Shown: positions 58,512 through 64,000 of the stretch, in pieces | How the letters are laid out: each line of letters starts with the position of its first letter | Position numbering within the stretch: position 1 is the stretch's first letter | NCBI GenBank assembly: GCA_016209705.1 | Contig: JACQVR010000116.1 | Location: 16,994 to 80,993 of the forward strand | Origin: Planctomycetota bacterium | GTDB taxonomy: Bacteria > Planctomycetota > MHYJ01 > JACPRB01 | Length of the DNA stretch: 64,000 bases | Reading direction: 5' to 3' | Program-made: the position numbers and the translations under genes | The notes under the pieces: generated by a model | What the model was told of the DNA's origin: nothing | Database searches by the model: none | Seen by the model: the letters and a program-made list of their open reading frames with translations, nothing else

Positions 58512-59663
58512 TTATCTCCAATCCAAGGCGTCCGATCGATCGCCCGCCAGGCGGCAGAATTTTATCTCCCCTCCCGCCCGCACGCTCACGATGTCGAACG
58601 GAGGCACGCCCAACGCGCTCATCGAATACCCGGCCAGACGCGACGTCTTCTCGATCTCGTGAATCATCTCGGTCCGCGTCAATGCTCCGCACCGTGCGCA
58701 GAGGCCGTCCCGCGCGGCGACGGACGCGCGAGGCTTGAGAACCTCCTCTCGGGTTCCACAGACCGGGCACGACCGAGAGACGACCAGGTCGCGGTCCAAC
58801 ACGAGGGCGTCGCCGCCCGCCGCCGCCAGCGTTTCGACCGCCGTCGAGGAAGCCCGAAGCGGCAGATCGATCGGCGGAGGAACCGTGTGGTGAGCCAGGC
58901 AGTCCTCACGCCGCTGATAACGCGTCGCGTAGAATTGATTCGCGTCGCCGTTGAAGACCAGGGCGGTTCCTTCCGCCGCCGGCCATCCGTGCAACAATTT
59001 CAACCCCTCCTGCGTCTGCAAGCCTGCGACGATCGAGGCGATGGTGGGAGTCGTCGGCACCTTGCCTTCGGCGATGTCGTCGCGGTGGAGCAGCGGGCAC
59101 GAATAACGACGATTCAAAAGTCGGTAATCGGTTTCGGTCATGCCGCACTCGTAACACGCGCCGTCGGGGGGCACGAATACCTTGACGGTGCCGCTGATCT
59201 CCTGGATGGCCCCGTCCACCCAGGGGCGATTGGCTTTCCAGCACTGACGATTGATCCACCAGCGCGCTTCCCGATTGTCGACGCAGCCGATGACCGCGTC
59301 CATCTCGGCGAAGACGCCCAGGCCCACATCCGTCAGGACATTGCCCGCGCACGGGCGTACCTTGACGTCGGGATTGATGGCTCGAACGGCGGTGGCGGCG
59401 CGATCCGCTTTCGGCCGCCCGGCATCTTCGGGACGGTAGAGCACCGACCGGCCGAGGTTGCCGACTTCGACCATGTCGCAATCGATGAGGTAGATATGAC
59501 CGACGCCGAGGAGGGCGAGATTCTTGAGCACCTCGTTGCCCAGGGCTCCCGCGCCGACCACCATGACGCGGGCGCGGGCGAGCGTCTCCTGGCGCCACCA
59601 CGAGATGAGGCGGAATGGAGCGTACCGGTCGAGATCGTCCACTTTCAGCACATCGTCCGGCAT
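58512..59663 (-). CDS. E1-like ubiquitin-activating enzyme (ThiF/MoeB/UBA superfamily)
   Basis: The 383-residue protein adenylates the C-terminus of a Ubl and may form a thioester. The ATP site is VMVVGAGALGNEVLKNL (33-49), then LIDCDMVEVGNLGRSVLYRPEDAGRPKA (Asp, Arg72 and Lys85) and IGCVDNREARWWINR. CYEC at 170-173 and Cys189 in RRYSCPLL lie where UBA2/UBA3 have the zinc cysteine pair and the catalytic Cys. CPVC (299-302) and CARC (322-325) form a further zinc site in a C-terminal extension unusual for ThiF. TPTIASIVAGLQTQEGLKLLHG is typical of E1 proteins. It is the first gene of the Ubl operon. Confidence 0.9.
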   Translation of the reverse strand: MPDDVLKVDDLDRYAPFRLISWWRQETLARARVMVVGAGALGNEVLKNLALLGVGHIYLIDCDMVEVGNLGRSVLYRPEDAGRPKADRAATAVRAINPDVKVRPCAGNVLTDVGLGVFAEMDAVIGCVDNREARWWINRQCWKANRPWVDGAIQEISGTVKVFVPPDGACYECGMTETDYRLLNRRYSCPLLHRDDIAEGKVPTTPTIASIVAGLQTQEGLKLLHGWPAAEGTALVFNGDANQFYATRYQRREDCLAHHTVPPPIDLPLRASSTAVETLAAAGGDALVLDRDLVVSRSCPVCGTREEVLKPRASVAARDGLCARCGALTRTEMIHEIEKTSRLAGYSMSALGVPPFDIVSVRAGGEIKFCRLAGDRSDALDWR

Positions 59664-59674
59664 AGAGTTCAGCT

Positions 59675-59681
59675 TATAATA
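59675..59681. promoter_or_regulatory. TATAAT box in the divergent E1 / TPR-protein intergenic region
   Basis: The sequence TATAATA (59675-59681) reads TATTATA on the other strand, so it could be the -10 element of either gene. For the E1 gene it would put the start only a few bases before ATG 59663, i.e. a nearly leaderless mRNA, consistent with no visible Shine-Dalgarno there. No good -35 is seen for either strand. Confidence 0.35.
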
Positions 59682-59764
59682 GGAGCGGCGCCGGCTCGAA
59701 ACGTTTTGAGCGCGAAAACCGCCGGCGTGGCCGTCGTGACGGAGAACGGAGGTAACGCGGTACG

Positions 59765-60415
59765 ATGACGCCGGAAGACAAAGCGTTCGCGAGAGAAGCG
59801 CTACAGCGCGGATGGATGACCGTCGAGCAGATCGAGCGATGCCGCGTGGTCGCCGAGGAAAATTCCAAGGCGCTTCGGGAGATCGCCGGAACGTATGGAT
59901 ATCTGCCTCGACCTCCCGCGCGTTCGAGCTCCGGGGTGTTCGCGGCCGCGCTGATCGGAGCGCTGGTGATCTTCGTCGCCGGCAGCGCCGCGGTGTTGAT
60001 TCATGCTCGCCGGGAAAGCCGCCGGCAGGAGCTGGTCGCCGCCCGCCTGCACTCCGAGCTGATGGCGCAGCCTCTTCCGGCTCCCACCCCGGACGGGACC
60101 CGGGAGGCGATCGAGGCGGAGCAACGTCTCCGGAGCGGTCGGGCCGCGCTGCGGTTCGTGGCCGAGAATTCCAAGACCCTGTCCGATATCGATCGCTTGA
60201 ATCGCCTGGAAGAGGCCGTGGGGGATTTCACGGCTTATCTGGAATACCGTCCCACCTACGCCCCGGTCCTGTACGATCGAGCGCGCGCGTTCGACATGCT
60301 GGGCCGCCTTCGGGAGGCGCTCGCCGACTACGAAGCCGCGGCCGCGGCGGATGCGCGGCATGCCGACATGCTCCGTCCCCGCATCGCCGAATTGCGCCAG
60401 GTGCTGAGGAGATGA
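59765..60415 (+). CDS. Membrane protein with TPR-like C-terminal domain
   Basis: This 216-residue protein has an N-terminal cytoplasmic part (MTPEDKAFAREALQRGWMTVEQIERCRVV) resembling the short N-terminal helical domain seen before kinases in Planctomycetes-like genomes, one membrane segment (about 58-80, VFAAALIGALVIFVAGSAAV), and a periplasmic C-terminus with TPR-like helices (FTAYLEYRPTYAPVLYDRARAFDMLGRLREALADYEAAAA). It is divergent from the E1 gene and shares its promoter region. No enzymatic motif is seen. A part in the Ubl pathway cannot be told. Confidence 0.65.
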   Translation: MTPEDKAFAREALQRGWMTVEQIERCRVVAEENSKALREIAGTYGYLPRPPARSSSGVFAAALIGALVIFVAGSAAVLIHARRESRRQELVAARLHSELMAQPLPAPTPDGTREAIEAEQRLRSGRAALRFVAENSKTLSDIDRLNRLEEAVGDFTAYLEYRPTYAPVLYDRARAFDMLGRLREALADYEAAAAADARHADMLRPRIAELRQVLRR

Positions 60416-60487
60416 GGAGAAACTTGGAGATCGGGAGATAGGAACCAGGCTCGCACCTCCTCATCTCCTCGCATCTTCCCATCCCCT
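60405..60487. repeat. GGAGAT/ATCTCC stutter palindrome between convergent genes
   Basis: GAGGAGATGAGGAGAAACTT and GGAGATCGGGAGATAGG oppose CCTCCTCATCTCCTCGCATC and TTCCCATCCCCTC. It covers the ends of the convergent TPR-protein and arginase genes and the 71-bp gap between them. It could end both transcripts. Confidence 0.55.
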
Positions 60488-61410
60488 CAGAAGATGGATT
60501 TTCCCAACGCGCTCAAGATGAGCTCGCCGGCGAACTCCGCCGTTTGATTGCGCGTGTCGAAGATGGGATTGACTTCCACCATATCCAAGGCGATCATCCG
60601 CCCGGCATCGGCGATCATCTCCAGGCACAAATGCGCTTCCCGATAGTTCAAGCCGCCCTTCTTCGGGGTTCCCACGCCGGGGGCGACGCTCGGATCGCAG
60701 GCGTCGATGTCGAAGCTCACGTGAATGCCGGCCGTTCCCTCCCCGACGGCCGCCAGCGCTTCTTCTATGACGCTCGATACGCCGCGCTTGTCGATGTCCT
60801 TCATGGTGAAGACGCGCACGCCGCTGTCGTGCACGAGCTTTTTCTCGCGGTCGTCCAGGTCGCGCACGCCCACCAGCGCGCATCGCGCGGCATCCGCCTT
60901 GGGACTGAACCCGCCGATGCCGGCCAATCCGGGGTCGCCCAAACCCAGGACATGCGCCAGAGGCATCCCGTGAACGTTGCCGCTGTTCGTGGATTCCGGC
61001 GTGTTCATGTCTCCGTGGGCGTCGAACCAGACGATTCCTATCTTCTGGTTCTTTTCGCGGAAGAATTTCGAGGTGGCGGCGATGCTGCCCATGGCTAGGG
61101 AATGGTCCCCGCCGAGAAAGACCGGCGTCCATTCCTGGCGCAGGATGGCCAGCGCCTTTTCGCAGACGTCATTGCAGACGTCCTGGATGTCCTCCGCAAA
61201 TTTCTTGTTCTTCTCTCCGACCTCGCATTCTTCCGGAAGGGGGACGTCGATGTCGCCGAAATCGCGCACCTCCAGCTTCAGCGTGCGGATCCGTTCCGTC
61301 AGTCCGGTGACCCGCAGCGCGCTGGGGCCCATGTCGACTCCGCGCCGATTGGCCCCCAGGTCGATCGGCACGCCGATGACGGCGATCTTGCGATTCATCG
61401 TTCTCTTCAT
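60487..61410 (-). CDS. rocF: Arginase
   Basis: Arginase hydrolyses arginine to ornithine and urea with a binuclear Mn site. The 307-residue protein has all ligand motifs: GGDHSLAMGS, WFDAHGDMNTPESTNSGNVHGM and SFDIDACDPSVAPGVGTP. The C-terminal ALDMVEVNPIFD and ELILSALG are also typical. SGNVHGMPLAHVLG is characteristic of arginase rather than agmatinase. ATG 61398 is an alternative start (MNRKIAVIGVP). It begins 9 bases after the M1 peptidase stop, so peptidase and arginase probably share a transcript. Confidence 0.93.
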   Translation of the reverse strand: MKRTMNRKIAVIGVPIDLGANRRGVDMGPSALRVTGLTERIRTLKLEVRDFGDIDVPLPEECEVGEKNKKFAEDIQDVCNDVCEKALAILRQEWTPVFLGGDHSLAMGSIAATSKFFREKNQKIGIVWFDAHGDMNTPESTNSGNVHGMPLAHVLGLGDPGLAGIGGFSPKADAARCALVGVRDLDDREKKLVHDSGVRVFTMKDIDKRGVSSVIEEALAAVGEGTAGIHVSFDIDACDPSVAPGVGTPKKGGLNYREAHLCLEMIADAGRMIALDMVEVNPIFDTRNQTAEFAGELILSALGKSIF

Positions 61411-61419
61411 CCCGGAGCA

Positions 61420-63897
61420 TCAACGCGGCGTCTTTATTTTCCGGATCGCTTCCTGGATGTCCTTGATGACCCGCCGGTCGAACTCCTGCGGAATCCGGCG
61501 CTCCAACGCCGGCACGGCCGCGGGCTCGCCCAGGATCGCCAGCTTGTCGATCACGCCTCGGCGCAGGCGGAAGTCCGGATCGTCCACCAGCTCGATCAGA
61601 CGAGCCAGCCCCTTTTCGGACTTCACGCCAGCTTCCTTTTGTCGCCGCACGTTTTCGGCCAGGCAATCGGCGGCGCGGCGCCGGATGTGCGGATGGATCC
61701 CGTACGCGGAGAATCGAAGGAACACGTCCATCGCGCTCGGCTGGCCGGTCTCGAGGAGTCCGGACAGCACTCCCGGCATGATGAGTTCGTCCCGCCCGTA
61801 TCGTTCGGCCGCTTCCGAAAGCTCCTTCAGGGCACCCTCGCCTTTGCGGCCCATGGAAGCCGCGGCGGCCTCGCGGCACGCGGGGCTCGAATCCTCAGCC
61901 AGCACCCGAACCAGCGCCGACCACGCTTTGTCGTCTTGAACGTGCCCTCCCAGAGCCCGCAGAACCGCCACGCGCACATGTGCGTCTTCCGTCGTGGACG
62001 CCTCCAGGAGGGCTTCGCGGGCCGCCGGCGCGGGGATCGATCCCAGGGAGCCCGCCGCCACGATTCGGACGCGCCTCGATGTGTCGCCGCGCAGCGCGGC
62101 GGCCAAGGCGGCCGCTCCCTCTTCCTTGCCCGCGAGCTGACCCGCCGCCCACCAGCGGTGCCACGGCTGGTCGTCGCGTTCAAGCTGCACCGCCAACTCC
62201 GCTGCGGATTTCGGGAAATCGAGCGACTTCAGGAGATTCGAGTCCCGATCGAAATCCACGATCACGGGCGCCGAATTCAAGGCGAACGTGAAGGTCTGCT
62301 CCTGCTGCGTGATCTGTAAGCGATGCGTTTTGCGGCCCTGCGCCGTCTCGATCTCGACATCGACGGGCACCTTGTACAGCGGCCGGGCGGTCGAGAGTTG
62401 CCGGTAGGACAGCTTTCGGATCGGCTGGGTCTGGACCACGGTGAGCTTGAGCGCCTTGGACGAGTCATCCCAGGCTTGCGTCACTTTGAACTCCGGATGG
62501 CCGACCTCGTAAAGCCATTGAGTGAAGAACGGCTTGAGGTCGCGGCCGCTGACTTCTTCCAGCGCGACTCGCAAGTCGTCGGTGGAGACGCAGCCTTCGC
62601 GATGGCGCTTGAGATAGTGGTTGATCCCCTTCCACCAGGTTTCGTCGCCCAGTTCCGCGCGCAGCATGTGCAGGACCCAGGCGCCCCGGGGGTAGACGTA
62701 AGAATCGAACACATCGTCGGGATATGTGTAGTACTCGCAGACGGTGGGTCGCCGGTACTCGCCGGCTTGTTGGAAATACCACCCGGCACCGTCCTCGAGA
62801 TCCGCGAGCAGCGCCTCGCGGCCGGAGACGTGCTCCTGCCAGAGCGCGTCGAAATAGGTCGCGAAGCCTTCGTTCAGCCAGATGTGCGCCCAGCTCCGGC
62901 AGGTCACCAGGTCGCCGAACCATTGATGCGCCAGTTCGTGCGCGATGAGTCCGTCGGAGTCCCGATCCATCCAGGCGCGTTTGGGAACGACGGTGCCGGG
63001 ATGAAGCGTGGTGGCGGAGATGTTCTCCATTCCTCCCCAGATGAAATCCAGGACGACCGTCTGGGCGTACTTGGTGAACGGGTAGGCATGCCCCGTCTTC
63101 TCGGAGAAGAAACGGAGCATGGCGGACGTGCGCTCGAACGTGTGGCGGATCTCCTCTTCGGTATGGCGGCCTTTGGGCGCCAAGTACTGAAGGGTCACCT
63201 TGGGTCCGGAATCGTTGACCACTTCCTCGACCAGGTCGAACTCGCCGACCACGATCGAGCTCAGGTAGGCCACGTGAGGGACTTCCATTTTCCAATGGTC
63301 CGTCCGCCATCCTTCTTTGACCTTCCGATCCACGAGCGTGCCGTTGGACATGGTCGTGTATTTTTCGCGGACGGTGACGATCATTTCGCTGGTGGCCCGG
63401 TCGTTGGGGTAGTCGGTGCAGGGAAACCAGTGATGATTGTATTCGGTCTCGCCCTGCGTCCACGCCATCCACGGCTTGTCCGGATACCCGTCGTCCGGAG
63501 CGATGAAGAAGAGGCCGTGGGTCGGCTTGGCGACATACTCGATCACGAGGCGCAGGGATTCCCCTTTTTTCGCTTGGCGTCCCAGCTCCAGCGCCAGCTT
63601 CCCGTCGGCGGCGCGATAGGTCAGCGCATCCCCTTCGGCCAGAGCCACGCGGCGGAACGTCATGTCGGCGGCGTCCAGCTCGATGCGTTCCGCATCGGCC
63701 ACGAATGCCAGCTCGATCTCCGCGGTGCCTTCGATCTCGCGCTTTTGATCATCGATGGTCACCGAGACGCGATAATGCTTCACGTCCAGGTTGGAGGCGC
63801 GTTCGGGATGGTGACGGTTTTCCGGATCGCTGAAGGGGGTCCAAGGCTCCTCCTGGAGGAGCGCGAACAACAGCGGAAGAAACAGCGTCAGCCTCAT
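61420..63897 (-). CDS. M1 family aminopeptidase with C-terminal HEAT-like repeats
   Basis: This 825-residue protein is probably secreted: residues 1-14 are a short signal (RLTLFLPLLFALL). The M1 catalytic domain has WGGMENISATTLHP (GxMEN, about 290-303), HELAHQWFGDLVTCRSWAHIWLNEGFATY (HExxH..E zinc site, about 321-349) and the catalytic Tyr region about 410-420 (SYVYPRGAWVL). From about residue 560 there are HEAT/Arm-like helical repeats (VRIVAAGSLGSIPAPAAREAL, VRVAVLRALGG, FRLRRGVIDKLAILGEPAAVPAL), in place of the usual ERAP1-like domain. It would release N-terminal residues from peptides outside the cytoplasm. Confidence 0.92.
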   Translation of the reverse strand: MRLTLFLPLLFALLQEEPWTPFSDPENRHHPERASNLDVKHYRVSVTIDDQKREIEGTAEIELAFVADAERIELDAADMTFRRVALAEGDALTYRAADGKLALELGRQAKKGESLRLVIEYVAKPTHGLFFIAPDDGYPDKPWMAWTQGETEYNHHWFPCTDYPNDRATSEMIVTVREKYTTMSNGTLVDRKVKEGWRTDHWKMEVPHVAYLSSIVVGEFDLVEEVVNDSGPKVTLQYLAPKGRHTEEEIRHTFERTSAMLRFFSEKTGHAYPFTKYAQTVVLDFIWGGMENISATTLHPGTVVPKRAWMDRDSDGLIAHELAHQWFGDLVTCRSWAHIWLNEGFATYFDALWQEHVSGREALLADLEDGAGWYFQQAGEYRRPTVCEYYTYPDDVFDSYVYPRGAWVLHMLRAELGDETWWKGINHYLKRHREGCVSTDDLRVALEEVSGRDLKPFFTQWLYEVGHPEFKVTQAWDDSSKALKLTVVQTQPIRKLSYRQLSTARPLYKVPVDVEIETAQGRKTHRLQITQQEQTFTFALNSAPVIVDFDRDSNLLKSLDFPKSAAELAVQLERDDQPWHRWWAAGQLAGKEEGAAALAAALRGDTSRRVRIVAAGSLGSIPAPAAREALLEASTTEDAHVRVAVLRALGGHVQDDKAWSALVRVLAEDSSPACREAAAASMGRKGEGALKELSEAAERYGRDELIMPGVLSGLLETGQPSAMDVFLRFSAYGIHPHIRRRAADCLAENVRRQKEAGVKSEKGLARLIELVDDPDFRLRRGVIDKLAILGEPAAVPALERRIPQEFDRRVIKDIQEAIRKIKTPR

Positions 63898-63972
63898 GAG
63901 TTTTTCTCCATGTTCGGAAGCGAGGGGGATATCAAACCCGCCCGCCGGCGCTCTGTCACCGAAAAGAGTTGC

Positions 63973-63999
63973 TACAATATATTCTCAAAACTTATTGTA
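63973..63999. promoter_or_regulatory. AT-rich dyad upstream of the M1 peptidase gene
   Basis: TACAATA (63973-63979) and TATTGTA (63993-63999) are perfect inverted repeats 13 bases apart in an AT-rich island, 76 bases before the ATG on the minus strand. It resembles an operator overlapping a promoter (TATATT at 63981-63976 on the minus strand). The window ends here, so the context is incomplete. Confidence 0.35.
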
Positions 64000-64000
64000 A

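Overview
The window is GC-rich, densely coded bacterial DNA with one tRNA and no rRNA, CRISPR array, prophage or intact insertion sequence. It comes from a Gram-negative-type organism: it carries Kdo synthesis genes (kdsB, kdsC), lipopolysaccharide core transferases (waaF-like, waaE-like), lipoproteins with lipoboxes and a large surface-polysaccharide locus. The fused SecDF, the prkA-yhbH-spoVR operon, MglA/roadblock/PATAN proteins and a eukaryote-like E1/E2/JAB/Ubl operon suggest an uncultured deep-branching lineage, perhaps Planctomycetota or a neighbour. This placement is an inference from gene content, not from a marker gene.

Layout. 1-3431: lipopolysaccharide core and Kdo activation (waaF-like, waaE-like, a GT4 transferase, kdsB). 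3699-15711: housekeeping and envelope genes (pyrG, DUF1844, a PuuD-like membrane protein facing a cupredoxin-like protein, tRNA-Arg(CCU), a double-PilZ protein, yajC-secDF, a LysM protein, a truncated ECF sigma factor). 16077-20858: the spoVR-yhbH-prkA stress-kinase operon, on the minus strand. 21420-38838: a surface-polysaccharide locus with sugar-nucleotide enzymes (RfbD-like, Fcl, Gmd, DegT aminotransferase), glycosyltransferases, FkbM methyltransferase, flippase, polyprenyl glycosylphosphotransferase, WecG/TagA, asnB, and a frameshifted PAS gene. 38936-46684: a minus-strand array with a PATAN-TPR-transmembrane-beta-propeller protein, a TPR-roadblock protein, two roadblock proteins, a tail-anchored MglA-type GTPase and a membrane RING-like protein. 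46749-53497: ppdK, a lipoprotein, pilB-like and pilT. 53702-55859: a CPBP protease, a coiled-coil protein and decayed gene remnants. 55860-59663: the ubiquitin-like conjugation operon (E1, Ubl, E2, JAB and a nuclease-like lipoprotein). 59765-63897: a TPR membrane protein, arginase and an M1 aminopeptidase with HEAT-like repeats.

Two candidate systems stand out. The first is the Ubl operon, whose E2 carries a tail with two SUMO-interaction-like motifs and whose Ubl lacks a Gly-Gly end. The second is the GTPase array, which looks like a trans-envelope sensor (outer beta-propeller, inner PATAN/TPR) coupled to roadblock regulators and a membrane-tethered small GTPase.

The intergenic DNA is itself unusual. 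One roughly 115-bp element with imperfect inverted ends is present in three full copies, a degenerate fourth and perhaps a half copy. Two full copies supply the TAG stop codon of the gene before them and one supplies the Shine-Dalgarno of yajC. Around it are many imperfect palindromes built from short stuttering words (GGAGAT/ATCTCC, GGACTT/AAGTCC, AGCTCC/GGAGCT and others), sometimes nested. They occupy most gene gaps longer than about 80 bp.
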